64,000 nucleotides of DNA from Streptomyces hygroscopicus (GTDB taxonomy: Bacteria; Actinomycetota; Actinomycetes; Streptomycetales; Streptomycetaceae): contig CP018627.1 in assembly GCA_002021875.1 (NCBI GenBank), forward strand, positions 9,982,001 through 10,046,000, in the 5' to 3' direction. This document shows positions 35,097 to 43,180 of the stretch, piece after piece. Positions within the stretch are counted from its first letter, which is position 1. The number at the start of each line of letters is the position of its first letter. Below the pieces are notes generated by a model. The model did no database searches. It had not been told where the DNA came from and saw nothing but the letters and a program-made list of their open reading frames with translations. The translations under genes were made by a program, and so were the position numbers.

Positions 35097-35516
35097 ATGA
35101 GCACATTCCGTACCCACACCATCAACGTCACCACCGGCTCCACCGAGACCGTCGCCGACCTCACCGCCGACTGCGAGGCGTATCTACGGGAGGTGGCGGG
35201 CGGCGGCGACGGCCTGCTCAATGTCTTCGTCCCGCATGCCACGGCCGGGATCGCGATCCTGGAGACGGGCGCCGGCAGCGACACCGATCTGCTCCTCGCA
35301 CTGCGCGATCTGCTCCCCGCCGACGACCGCTGGCGCCACCGCCACGGCAGCCCCGGCCACGGCCGCGACCACGTCCTCCCGGCCCTCGTCCCCCCACACG
35401 CCACCCTCCCGGTCATCGGCGGCGGGCTGGCGCTGGGCACCTGGCAGTCGGTGTGCCTGGTCGACACGAACGTCGACAACCCGGACCGCCAGGTCCGGTT
35501 GAGCTTCCTGGGCTAG
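35097..35516 (+). CDS. YjbQ-family protein (secondary thiamine-phosphate synthase-like)
   Basis: 139 residues, UPF0047/YjbQ fold: LLNVFVPHATAGIAILETG, a central GHGRDHVLPALVPPHATLPVIGGGLALGTWQSVCLVDTN with conserved His and Asp. Some members show weak thiamine-phosphate synthase activity; physiological role unclear. ATG 35097; an upstream frame extension lacks similarity. Monocistronic. Confidence 0.9.
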   Translation: MSTFRTHTINVTTGSTETVADLTADCEAYLREVAGGGDGLLNVFVPHATAGIAILETGAGSDTDLLLALRDLLPADDRWRHRHGSPGHGRDHVLPALVPPHATLPVIGGGLALGTWQSVCLVDTNVDNPDRQVRLSFLG

Positions 35517-35614
35517 GCGGCCCGGTCCGGATGCCGCCTCGGCGTGCTGAAGGGGCCCGCGGATGACCGGGATAGTCTGGGCCCGTCAGCGAAGATCGCA
35601 CATAGGCGGAGCAC

Positions 35615-35833
35615 ATGACAGACATCATGGAGACAGCGGCGCGCACGGTGTTCGAGCGCTACGACCTCGACGGGGACGGTCTGGTCACCGCGGATGAATT
35701 CCGGCAGGTCGTCGCGGAGCTGGAGGGCTCGGAGATCACCGCGGCGGCGGCCCAGGCGCTGATCGACTCGCTCGACACCAACGGCGACCGCCAGATGTCC
35801 TTCGAGGAGTTCTGGGCGGCCATGAACCGCTGA
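35615..35833 (+). CDS. EF-hand calcium-binding protein
   Basis: 72 residues holding two EF-hands: loop 1 DLDGDGLVTADE and loop 2 DTNGDRQMSFEE, each with Asp at positions 1, 3, 5 and Glu at 12 or equivalent. Resembles small streptomycete calcium sensors of the CabC type. Cytosolic, no signal peptide. Partner unknown. Followed by a perfect terminator hairpin. Confidence 0.92.
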   Translation: MTDIMETAARTVFERYDLDGDGLVTADEFRQVVAELEGSEITAAAAQALIDSLDTNGDRQMSFEEFWAAMNR

Positions 35834-35839
35834 CACTGC

Positions 35840-35869
35840 CGCCTCCGGCACGTGAGCGTGCCGGAGGCG
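35840..35869. terminator. Bidirectional terminator, 13-bp perfect stem
   Basis: CGCCTCCGGCACG, loop TGAG, then the exact complement, centred between the convergent EF-hand and D,D-peptidase genes. Confidence 0.8.
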
Positions 35870-35888
35870 ACGGGGGTCGGGCAGCGGG

Positions 35889-37235
35889 CTACGCCCAGCA
35901 GCCGTTGACCGTGGCGGCGAGGCCGTCGAGGGTGTCCTTGGTGGCGGCCGGGTCGGCGGAGGACTGGTTCTCGATGAAGGAGAAGACCTTCCACCGGCCG
36001 TCCGCCGCCTTCGTCAGGCCGCTCAGGGCGATGGCGCCGGTCAGGGTGCCCGTCTTGGCCTTGACCTGGCCGACGGCGCACTGGGAGTCCGGGGTGTCGA
36101 AGCGGCCCCACTCGGGCCCCAGGGTGCTGCCCGCCTCGCCCGCCACCGGCAGGCCCTCGTCGATGGAGCGCAGCAGGCCGCCGTAGCGCGGATCGGTGAG
36201 CAGATCGAGGATGTCCGCGACGGTCCGCGCCGGGATGCGGTCCGCGCGGGAGAGCCCGCTGCCGTCGTAGATCTCGAAGTTCTCCATCGAGACGCCGTAG
36301 CGCCGGCTGAGGACGTCCCGCACCACGGCCGTGCCGTCCTCGTAGGTGGCGGGCTTGCCGGCGGCGATCGCGGTCATGCGCAGCATCGTCTCGGCGATGT
36401 CGTTGTCGCTCGTCTTGAGCATCTTCTTGACCGTCTCGGCCAGCGTCGGGGACAGATGCTGTCCCACCGGCACATCCGTGGCCGACGCCGTGCCGCGGGT
36501 GACCTCACCGTCGACGGTGACACCCTGGTCGGCGAGTTGCTTGGCGAAGACCTTCCCCGCGTCCATGGAAGTGTCCGCGGACAGCTTTCCGTCCACCACC
36601 AGGGAGCGCACCGGCGAGACCTGGTCGTCGTAGTACGAGTCGTTCCAGCCGTTGGCCAGGGTCGGCTCGGCGAAGAGGCTGTCGTCGATACGGATCTTCA
36701 CCGAGCCCAGACCCGCACTCTTGACCCCGGCGGCGGCGGACTTGGCGAGCTCGGTGACGTCGGCGGTGGTCAGCAGCCGGTCGCCGCCGCCTATGAGGGT
36801 GAGCGTGCCATCGCCGTAGACCACCTTGGTGGTGAACCGGTGCTCGGGGCCGAGCACCGTCAGCGCCGCCGTGGCGGTGGCCAGCTTGGCGTTGGACGCG
36901 GGCATCAGCGCGGTGTCGGCGTCATGTCCCCAGATCACCTTGTCGGACGCGGAGTCCAGCACGATGCCGCTGAAGGAGTCGCCGAGGTTCGGGTTCTGGG
37001 CGCGGGTGTTGAGGTTGTCCGCGATCTTCTGCTCGGCGGGGTCGAGCCCGTCGGCGGCCACGGACTGGGCGGTCGTCGCGGTGCTCTTGGTGCTCTTGTC
37101 GGCGGCGAGCGCCGACGGAGCGGACAGCAACGCACCGGTGACCGGGACGGCGGCGATGATGAACGCGCGGCGGACCGCGAGGCTCATGGGCTTGGCTTTG
37201 CGATGACGCCCACTGGACGAGTTCGCGCTGGACAT
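35889..37235 (-). CDS. dacB: D-alanyl-D-alanine carboxypeptidase/endopeptidase (PBP4, S13)
   Basis: 448 residues, exported by an N-terminal signal peptide (APSALAADK cleavage region). Peptidase S13 motifs are present: SxxK in MPASNAKLATA, SxN in KTSDNDIAETML and KTG in QVKAKTGTLTGA, with the extra domain II inserted between SxxK and SxN as in PBP4. It trims or hydrolyses peptidoglycan cross-links at the cell surface. ATG 37235 with GCGGAG upstream; an alternative ATG at 37187 would also keep the signal. Confidence 0.93.
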   Translation of the reverse strand: MSSANSSSGRHRKAKPMSLAVRRAFIIAAVPVTGALLSAPSALAADKSTKSTATTAQSVAADGLDPAEQKIADNLNTRAQNPNLGDSFSGIVLDSASDKVIWGHDADTALMPASNAKLATATAALTVLGPEHRFTTKVVYGDGTLTLIGGGDRLLTTADVTELAKSAAAGVKSAGLGSVKIRIDDSLFAEPTLANGWNDSYYDDQVSPVRSLVVDGKLSADTSMDAGKVFAKQLADQGVTVDGEVTRGTASATDVPVGQHLSPTLAETVKKMLKTSDNDIAETMLRMTAIAAGKPATYEDGTAVVRDVLSRRYGVSMENFEIYDGSGLSRADRIPARTVADILDLLTDPRYGGLLRSIDEGLPVAGEAGSTLGPEWGRFDTPDSQCAVGQVKAKTGTLTGAIALSGLTKAADGRWKVFSFIENQSSADPAATKDTLDGLAATVNGCWA

Positions 37236-37550
37236 GTGGGGGGCTCCGCGGGCGCGTAGAAGGATTAACGGGGAGACAGCGAAGTAAACATTTTAGCCGC
37301 AACTGATCAACTTCATTCCGCAGGGCGGTGGACATGTGGTGAACCCCCTAGGGAGATACGCCGGCGCACCGACTCCTCCGGCTATTTACGAGATGTTGCG
37401 ACCACCGTTGAGAACGATCGCCTCGCTGTCCGTATCCATCGGCGTAGCGCTGTGCTTTCCGCCCCGGGACGGGGGTGATGGGGGCGCGGCGCGATGTGGC
37501 CGAGGGCAACACGTCCCCGGCGTTTGAAGGCTGCCGATGAGGGGCGAAGG
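37236..37550. other. Divergent promoter region, PBP4 and DUF1996 genes
   Basis: 315 bp. The left part (37265-37320) is comparatively AT-rich (AAGTAAACATTTTAGCC) and probably carries the leftward promoter. No clear dyad, repeat or RNA gene was seen. Confidence 0.5.
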
Positions 37551-38987
37551 ATGAGGAACAAGAAGAGACACAAGCGATCCAGGGTCATCGGGCTGACCGT
37601 GGTCGGAGTGACCGCACTGGCCGTGGGCGGCGGGGCGCTCCTGATGACCGACAACGATGCTTCCGCCGCCCGCCGATCGGCCGGGCAGCAGGCACCGGCG
37701 CGGGCGGCGATGACCGTCAAGTGCCCTGATGCCGCGACCCGGCTGTCGAGTGTGCCGCAGCAGGCGCGGCCCGCCGTGGACAAGGAACTGGCGACGATGG
37801 ACAGCCAGGTCGCCGACGCCTACCAGCAGCTTGCCACGCGCGGCGCGAGCGCCGACCAGGACTGGGTGCGTACCCGGGTGCTGGAGCCGCTGACCACCCA
37901 GCGGCGTGGCGCGCTGAACCGCATCGGGAACGAGATCGGGCGCGTGGCGAGCCGCCCGTCCGGCCTGGACACGCTGGCGTCCTGCACCGTTCAGCAAGCG
38001 GCCCCGGCCGCCGCACCGGCGGGCGCCACCTCCGCACCGGCGGGCGCCACCCCCGCCGCGGGAACGGCCGCCCCCGCCGCTCCGGCCGCGGGTGGCCAGG
38101 CGCAGTCCGGCCCGGTGAAGGCGGACTTCGTGGACATCCGCAGGGTGCGGCCGAACGTCAAGAACCCCCGTACGCGGGGCAACGCCTCCCGCGGCACCTT
38201 CTCATCGCGCTGCGGCCGCAATGAGAACAAGCACTTCAACTCGGACAACGTGATCGTCGCCCCCGGTGTGAGCAACGGCGCCCACCATATGCACGACTAC
38301 GTCGGCAATCGCGACACCGACGCCTTCTCCACCAACGACGGCCTGGCCGCCGCCGGGACCACCTGCACCAACGGTGACCGCTCCACCCACTACTGGCCGG
38401 TCCTGCGGCAACAGGACGGGACGAAGGAGGCCGACGCCGACCAGCCCGGCGGCGGCACCGAGGGCAATGTGGGGCGGATCCTGCGCCCGGAGACCGCGTC
38501 GATCAGCTTCCGTGGCAGCGCGGTGTCCAAGGTCGTCGAGATGCCCAAGTTCCTGCGCATCATCACCGGCGACGCCAAGGCGTTCACCAACGGCACGGCC
38601 AATGCCAACGCCTCCTGGAGCTGCACCGGATTCGAGAACCGGCAGTTGAAGGACAAGTACCCGCTCTGCCCGAAGGGCAGCAAGGTGGTCCGTACCTTCA
38701 AGTTCCAGAGCTGCTGGGACGGCAAGAACGCCGACAGCGCGAACCACCGCACCCATGTGGCCTTCGCGGACGCCAAGGGCACGTGCGCCAAGGGGTTCAA
38801 GGCCATCCCTCAGTTGGTCCAGCGGATCACCTACAAGGTGGCGCCCGGTTCGCTCTTCGCGGTCGACAGCTTCCCCGAGCAGTTGCACAAGCCGGTGACC
38901 GACCACGGCGACTTCATCAACGTGATGTCCAACTCGCTGATGAAGAAGGCCGTGAAGTGCATCAACACCGGGCGTAAGTGCGGCTGA
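37551..38987 (+). CDS. Secreted/membrane-anchored DUF1996 protein
   Basis: 478 residues. A basic N-terminus and one hydrophobic segment (10-32) precede a Cys-bracketed helical region (about 58-145), a Pro/Ala linker (145-185) and the DUF1996 domain: SRCGRNENKHFNSDNVIVAPGVSNGAHHMHDYVGN, YWPVL, CPKGSKVVRTFKFQSCWDG and NHRTHVAF. His/Asp-rich motifs suggest a metal or glycan site; function of the family is unknown. ATG 37551 preceded by GAGGGG. The IS element lies just downstream, in its terminator. Confidence 0.88.
   Translation: MRNKKRHKRSRVIGLTVVGVTALAVGGGALLMTDNDASAARRSAGQQAPARAAMTVKCPDAATRLSSVPQQARPAVDKELATMDSQVADAYQQLATRGASADQDWVRTRVLEPLTTQRRGALNRIGNEIGRVASRPSGLDTLASCTVQQAAPAAAPAGATSAPAGATPAAGTAAPAAPAAGGQAQSGPVKADFVDIRRVRPNVKNPRTRGNASRGTFSSRCGRNENKHFNSDNVIVAPGVSNGAHHMHDYVGNRDTDAFSTNDGLAAAGTTCTNGDRSTHYWPVLRQQDGTKEADADQPGGGTEGNVGRILRPETASISFRGSAVSKVVEMPKFLRIITGDAKAFTNGTANANASWSCTGFENRQLKDKYPLCPKGSKVVRTFKFQSCWDGKNADSANHRTHVAFADAKGTCAKGFKAIPQLVQRITYKVAPGSLFAVDSFPEQLHKPVTDHGDFINVMSNSLMKKAVKCINTGRKCG
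38016..38049 (+). repeat. Short tandem repeat in the DUF1996 linker
   Basis: Two copies of a GCACCGGCGGGCGCCACC-like unit encode PAGAT-type pentapeptide/hexapeptide repeats in the Pro/Ala linker. Confidence 0.6.
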
Positions 38988-39015
38988 CCGCCGCTCCTAC
39001 GGCCCGGTGCCCCGG

Positions 39016-39031
39016 CCGGATGGCCATCCGG
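39016..39031. repeat. Left copy of 16-bp near-direct repeat flanking the IS
   Basis: CCGGATGGCCATCCGG, itself a perfect palindrome; the right copy at 40820-40835 differs at one base (CCGGATGGTCATCCGG). Consistent with target duplication inside a palindrome, or with an element recognising hairpins. Confidence 0.6.
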
Positions 39032-40819
39032 ATGCTGTTGGTTAATTCGGAGCCGGGCGTGACGTCGGCCTTCAAGACCCGGTTGTGGTCTTGAAGGCCG
39101 ACGTTGTCGTATGGGGTGGGTGCAGATGTCGATGCAGCCGAAGGGCTCTGGGGAGATCCCGGTGGACACGGTGCGGGTGGCGCGGGCCGCGTTCCCGAAA
39201 GGGAGCCTGGCGATCCGGGTCCGTGATGAGCTGGGGCCGCTGTTCGACGATGAGGAGTTCGCGGGTCTGTTCCCGTCGCGGGGCAGGCATGCCTGGTCAC
39301 CGGGGCGCCTTGCGCTGGTGTTGGTGTTGCAGTTCGTCGAGGGGCTGACCGACCGGCAGGCCGCAGATGCGGTCCGGGCTCGGATCGACTTCAAGTACGC
39401 CCTCGGGCTCCGGCTGGATGATCCGGGCTTCGACTTCTCCATCCTCTCGGAGTTCAGGGATCGGCTGGTTCAGGCGGACGCTGGACGGTGGGTGCTGGAC
39501 GGCATCCTTGCCGCGGCCCGGGAAAAGGGGCTGCTCATCGGTAGGGGAAAGGCTCGGACCGACTCCACGCATGTGCTGTCGGCGGCGAGGGAGCTGTGCT
39601 GGCTGGAGATGGTCGCCGAGACGCTGCGCGCGGCCCTGAACGCGCTTGCCGCAGCCGTTCCCGACTGGCTGTCCGAGGTCGCCGGGCCGGACTGGTTTCG
39701 GCACTACGCCACCCGCGCCGAGGACTCACGGTTCCCCAAGGCCCCGGCCAAGCGGGACGAGATCGGCCAGCGGATCGGAAGCGACGGGATGCGGCTGCTT
39801 GAGGCCGTCACCTCGTCCGGTGCGCCTGCCGCATTACGGACGGTGCCGGAGGTGGAGGTCTTACGGCAGATGTGGGTGCAGCACTTCCATCTGGTCGAAG
39901 GTGAGGTGCGGCGGCGGAACCCAAAAGACCGGCCGCCGGGCGCGATTCGCCTGGTCACCCCCTATGACATCGAGGCGCGCGGCAGCGTCGAGCGTGACAC
40001 CTTCTGGGACGGCTTCAAGGTCCATCTCACCGAGACCTGCGAGCCCGATGTCCCGAACCTGATCACCAATGTCGTGACCACCGTCTCCACCGTCCCTGAC
40101 GTGGCCATGACCTCAGCCATCCATGCCGGACTGGCCGCCCGCAGCTGTCTGCCCGCTGAACACTGGGTCGATGCCGGCTACCCCACCGCTGCCCACATCG
40201 TCGCCGCCCAAGACGACCACGGGGTCGAGCTGCACGGTCCGATCGGGCCCGACACCACACCTCAGGCCCAGGTGAGAAGCAAAGGCCACGGCCAGGACGC
40301 CTTCATCATCGACTGGAACAACCGCAGCGTCACCTGCCCCGGCGGGATCACCACGGACAAGTGGCAGGAAGCCCTCTCCCACCGCGGCACCCCCGTGGTT
40401 CGGGTGAAATTCTCGACCTCCGACTGCCGGCCGTGCCCACACCTGCGGGACTGTGTCAGCTCGCCGACCGCAGAACGGCGCCAGCTGACCTTCCGACACC
40501 ACGAGGAACACGACGCCATTGGCCACGCTCGCTCCCTCCAGCAAACCGATCGCTGGAAGGAGCGTTACAAGATCCGCGCGGGGGTCGAAGGGACGATTTC
40601 TCAGGGTGTTCAGCGCTGCGGTCTGCGCAGATCCCGCTATCGCGGGCTTGCCAAGACCAGCCTCCAGCACCAGCTGACCGGAGCGGCGATCAACCTCGCC
40701 CGCATTGACGCCCACCTCACCGGCGCCCCACGAGCCCGCACCCGCACCAGCCACTTCGCCCCGCCGACCACCCGATCGACGGGGCGAAGCAGGCCCGACT
40801 CCGAATTAACCAACAGCAT
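39032..40819 (+). mobile_element. IS1182-family insertion sequence, about 1.79 kb
   Basis: Terminal inverted repeats of 27 bp begin ATGCTGTTGGTTAATTCGGA and match the far end (40793-40819) with one mismatch at 39053. The element encodes one transposase on the plus strand and carries an 18-bp perfect hairpin between the left end and the transposase start. Exact ends could extend further out, because the complementarity continues into the flanking palindrome. Confidence 0.8.
39062..39104 (+). other. Subterminal hairpin of the IS
   Basis: A perfect 18-bp inverted repeat (ACGTCGGCCTTCAAGACC and its complement, 7-nt loop CGGTTGT) ends six bases before the first possible transposase ATG. In transcripts entering from outside it would form ahead of the start and could block translation, a known protection strategy of insertion sequences. 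Confidence 0.7.
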
Positions 40820-41015
40820 CCGGATGGTCATCCGGCCGGGGCACCACCCGCGTGGAAAGCGGGCAGTGGATCACTCCTGCGATCTGTCTGGGATCTGTCC
40901 TGGGATCAGTCCCGCGGTGTGCCCTTGGGCAGCTGGCGCCAGGTCACCTTGGTGTGGGACCGGAAGGCCCAGTCGAGCATCTTCTTCGCGTCCGGGTAGC
41001 GCTTGGGAGCGTTGA
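39111..41015 (+). CDS. IS1182-family transposase (reads past the IS end)
   Basis: 634 codons; start at ATG 39111 or 39126 (MSMQPKGSGEIP). The DDE residues can be placed in ARTDSTHVLS, HWVDAGYPTA and the final Glu in IRAGVEGTISQG, with YRGLAKTSLQHQLTGAAINLARI at the C-terminal core; a CxxC-type patch (CRPCPHLRDC) lies before it. There is no stop codon within the element: the frame runs through the right inverted repeat and ends at 41013-41015, inside the convergent carboxypeptidase gene, adding about 65 non-family residues. Several TTA codons occur, unlike neighbouring chromosomal genes. Catalytic core looks intact. Confidence 0.88.
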   Translation: MGWVQMSMQPKGSGEIPVDTVRVARAAFPKGSLAIRVRDELGPLFDDEEFAGLFPSRGRHAWSPGRLALVLVLQFVEGLTDRQAADAVRARIDFKYALGLRLDDPGFDFSILSEFRDRLVQADAGRWVLDGILAAAREKGLLIGRGKARTDSTHVLSAARELCWLEMVAETLRAALNALAAAVPDWLSEVAGPDWFRHYATRAEDSRFPKAPAKRDEIGQRIGSDGMRLLEAVTSSGAPAALRTVPEVEVLRQMWVQHFHLVEGEVRRRNPKDRPPGAIRLVTPYDIEARGSVERDTFWDGFKVHLTETCEPDVPNLITNVVTTVSTVPDVAMTSAIHAGLAARSCLPAEHWVDAGYPTAAHIVAAQDDHGVELHGPIGPDTTPQAQVRSKGHGQDAFIIDWNNRSVTCPGGITTDKWQEALSHRGTPVVRVKFSTSDCRPCPHLRDCVSSPTAERRQLTFRHHEEHDAIGHARSLQQTDRWKERYKIRAGVEGTISQGVQRCGLRRSRYRGLAKTSLQHQLTGAAINLARIDAHLTGAPRARTRTSHFAPPTTRSTGRSRPDSELTNSIRMVIRPGHHPRGKRAVDHSCDLSGICPGISPAVCPWAAGARSPWCGTGRPSRASSSRPGSAWER

Positions 41016-41847
41016 GGATCACGCCCACGACGGTGCGTCCGTCACGCTTCGCGGCGAAGACGAGACACCTGCCGGGCGCGGTGCCGGTGCCCGTCTTGAT
41101 GCCGATCGCGCCGCTGTACGAGCCCAGCAGCCTGTTGGTGTTGTTCCAGTAGTACGTCCTGGTCCCGCCATTGGCGGCCGGGGCCTTCTGGATGGTGTCG
41201 ACCGACTTGACGACCGTGCCGAGGGTGGAGTTGCCCAGCGCGTGCCTGGCCAGCTTGGCCATGTCGCGGGGCGTGGTGTAGTTCTGTCCGCCCTCCGAGA
41301 TGCCGTCGAAGGTGTCGTAGTGGGATTTGGTCATCCCCAGCGCGGACGCCTTCTTGTTCATCTGCGCGATGAACGACTTGGTGCGCTTGGCGGTGGTGTC
41401 ACCGGTGCCGAACGTGTCCGCGAGCGCCATGGCCGCGTCACAGCCGGACGGCAGCAGCAGGCCGTACAGGAGCTGCTTGACGGTGAGCTTGTCCCCCTTC
41501 TTCAGGTCCGCCTTGCTGCCGCCGACGCGGGCGGTGTAGTCGATGTACGACTGTTTGACGGTGACCTTCTTGCCGAGATTGAGCCCCCGGGTGTCGAGCA
41601 CCACGACCGCCGTCATGAGCTTGGTGGTGCTCGCCATCGGCCGCTTGGTGTCGGCCGCCTTGGCCCAGAGCTGCTTGTTGGTGTTGTTGTCCAGCAGATA
41701 CGCGCCCTTGGCGCTGACCCCCGACGGGCCGCTCCTGGCCTCGGTGGCCTGGGCCGCGTTCGCCGGTACGGCGACCGTCAAGGCCGCCGCCGAGGCGATG
41801 ACCGCCGTCCCCCAACGGCGGATCGCCTTACCCCCACGTCTTTCCAT
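40906..41847 (-). CDS. D-alanyl-D-alanine carboxypeptidase (S11, PBP5-like)
   Basis: 313 residues, signal peptide ending near ANAAQA. Catalytic motifs: SxxK at Ser73 (MASTTKLMTA), SxN variant PSGCDAAMALAD and KTG in AIGIKTGTGTAPG. No C-terminal PBP5 beta domain or amphipathic anchor, so probably released or loosely wall-bound. Removes the terminal D-Ala of peptidoglycan stem peptides. ATG 41847 preceded by GGAGGG; the frame continues upstream without similarity. Its 3' end is overlapped antisense by the transposase read-through. Confidence 0.92.
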   Translation of the reverse strand: MERRGGKAIRRWGTAVIASAAALTVAVPANAAQATEARSGPSGVSAKGAYLLDNNTNKQLWAKAADTKRPMASTTKLMTAVVVLDTRGLNLGKKVTVKQSYIDYTARVGGSKADLKKGDKLTVKQLLYGLLLPSGCDAAMALADTFGTGDTTAKRTKSFIAQMNKKASALGMTKSHYDTFDGISEGGQNYTTPRDMAKLARHALGNSTLGTVVKSVDTIQKAPAANGGTRTYYWNNTNRLLGSYSGAIGIKTGTGTAPGRCLVFAAKRDGRTVVGVILNAPKRYPDAKKMLDWAFRSHTKVTWRQLPKGTPRD

Positions 41848-41913
41848 ACGCCCTCCGTCTCTCCTACGACATGCCCGTGAATATCCGGGCATGCGACGCA
41901 TGGTCTCACGGCC

Positions 41914-42597
41914 TCAACTGTGCGCCGCGACCCACTCGTAGGCCCGCTCGGCGTCGAACTCCGGCTGCCCGCCCCGGAAGACCAGCCCGGCGGAGGCGAA
42001 CTGCTCACCGTCCGGCGACGGCCCGGCCACGTACGGAACGGCGATACAGCCCATCCCGGCCCGCCGCGCCGCCTCCACCCCGGGACCGGCGTCCTCGACC
42101 ACCACACACCCGCCCGGATCGACGGACAGCAGCCGCGCGGCGGCCAGGAACACATCCGGCTCCGGCTTGCCGCGGCCGACATCCTCCGCGGACACATAGA
42201 CGGGCAGCAGCGTGTCCAGCCCCGTGGCCTTGAGCGCGGTCTCGATCGCCGAACGGGACGAGCCGGAGGCGACGGCCAGCGGATGCCCGGCGGCGCTCAG
42301 CCGCTCCACGAAGGTGCGCATCGCGGGAAAGATCTCGGTCGTGGTGGCGGCCAGCTCCAGAAAATGCCGGTTCTTGACGGCCAGCAGCTCCTCCACGGAC
42401 GCCCCGATGCCGTACCGGCCGCGCAGGGTCTCCAGGGTCTCGCGGGTGCCGATCCCGATGAACTGGGAGTGCTCCTCCCAGGTGAAGCCGGTGATCCCGT
42501 ACCGCTCGAGAGTCCGCCGCCCCGCCTCGTAGTAGAGGGGCTCGGTGTCCACGAGAGTGCCGTCCAGGTCGAAGATCACGGCGGGCATGGTGTTCAT
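41914..42597 (-). CDS. HAD-superfamily sugar-phosphatase-like hydrolase
   Basis: 227 residues with the HAD motifs: I, FDLDGTLVDTEP (nucleophile and acid Asp); II, VASGSSRS; III, Lys in GRGKPEPDVFL; IV, VVVEDAGPGVEAARRAGM. The small alpha-helical cap resembles beta-phosphoglucomutase/sugar-phosphate phosphatases. Cytosolic; substrate unknown. ATG 42597 or 42588. Confidence 0.9.
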   Translation of the reverse strand: MNTMPAVIFDLDGTLVDTEPLYYEAGRRTLERYGITGFTWEEHSQFIGIGTRETLETLRGRYGIGASVEELLAVKNRHFLELAATTTEIFPAMRTFVERLSAAGHPLAVASGSSRSAIETALKATGLDTLLPVYVSAEDVGRGKPEPDVFLAAARLLSVDPGGCVVVEDAGPGVEAARRAGMGCIAVPYVAGPSPDGEQFASAGLVFRGGQPEFDAERAYEWVAAHS

Positions 42598-42669
42598 GGG
42601 GACAGCATGCCAAGAGTCCGGCCCGCGGCGTCGGCGCAGCCGGCCGCCGCCCCGCCGCGGCCGCTCCGG

Positions 42670-43173
42670 CTACTGCCGGAACTCCGCGTCGGGGCAGCCG
42701 TCGGGGTCGTCCTGTTCGAAGAGCACGGGGTCCTCGGAGGAGCCGCCGACCATGAGTTTCTGGTCCTCCGCCGGGGCATCGCCCTCGGAGGCGCTCTCGT
42801 CGAAGTTCAACGCGACATACGGGTACTTCTCCTCGCTGGGAACGGTCGTGCCCAGCTGGTACGCCCAGCTCCCCTGGCCGTCGAAGTGGCGTCCGTCGTC
42901 CTCGAACGGGTCGTATGGCCAGTTGCGCACCTGGATGTCCCCATTGGGGTAGAGGCTGACGCGCATGCCGTCGGGGCCCCGGTACGTCCCTGGCAGAACG
43001 GTCTCGGAGACCTTGATATTGGGCCGCAGGCACTCTCCCGACACCGCGTTCAGCACCCCGATGCACCCCACGGGGAGCACGAGGCATGTCAGCCCGATCA
43101 GCGTGAACCTGAGCGGGCGATTGCGCCAGATCCGGCGGAAGGGGCCTGGCTCATCGGTTTTTGTCATCGCCAT
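42670..43173 (-). CDS. Single-pass membrane protein, third gene of the WXG-like operon
   Basis: 167 residues: short basic cytoplasmic start (FRRIWRNRPLRF), one hydrophobic segment with LPVGCIGVLN (a possible but poor lipobox), then an extracytoplasmic domain of about 120 residues rich in beta strands (LPGTYRGPDGMRVSLYPNGDIQVRNW, GQGSWAYQLGTTV) with Cys near both ends. No family I recognise. It follows the 378-aa gene by 7 bp, so co-translated. It could be an anchor or protective partner for the putative exported protein; that is inference. Confidence 0.72.
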   Translation of the reverse strand: MAMTKTDEPGPFRRIWRNRPLRFTLIGLTCLVLPVGCIGVLNAVSGECLRPNIKVSETVLPGTYRGPDGMRVSLYPNGDIQVRNWPYDPFEDDGRHFDGQGSWAYQLGTTVPSEEKYPYVALNFDESASEGDAPAEDQKLMVGGSSEDPVLFEQDDPDGCPDAEFRQ

Positions 43174-43180
43174 GAGTCTG

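Larger units (their letters stand above)
39006..40845. terminator. Terminator palindrome split by the IS
   Basis: The outermost bases, GGTGCCCCGGCCGGATGG on the left (39006-39023) and CATCCGGCCGGGGCACC on the right (40829-40845), are complementary. With the element removed they form a long hairpin between the convergent DUF1996 and D,D-carboxypeptidase genes, the expected place for a shared terminator. Confidence 0.65.
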
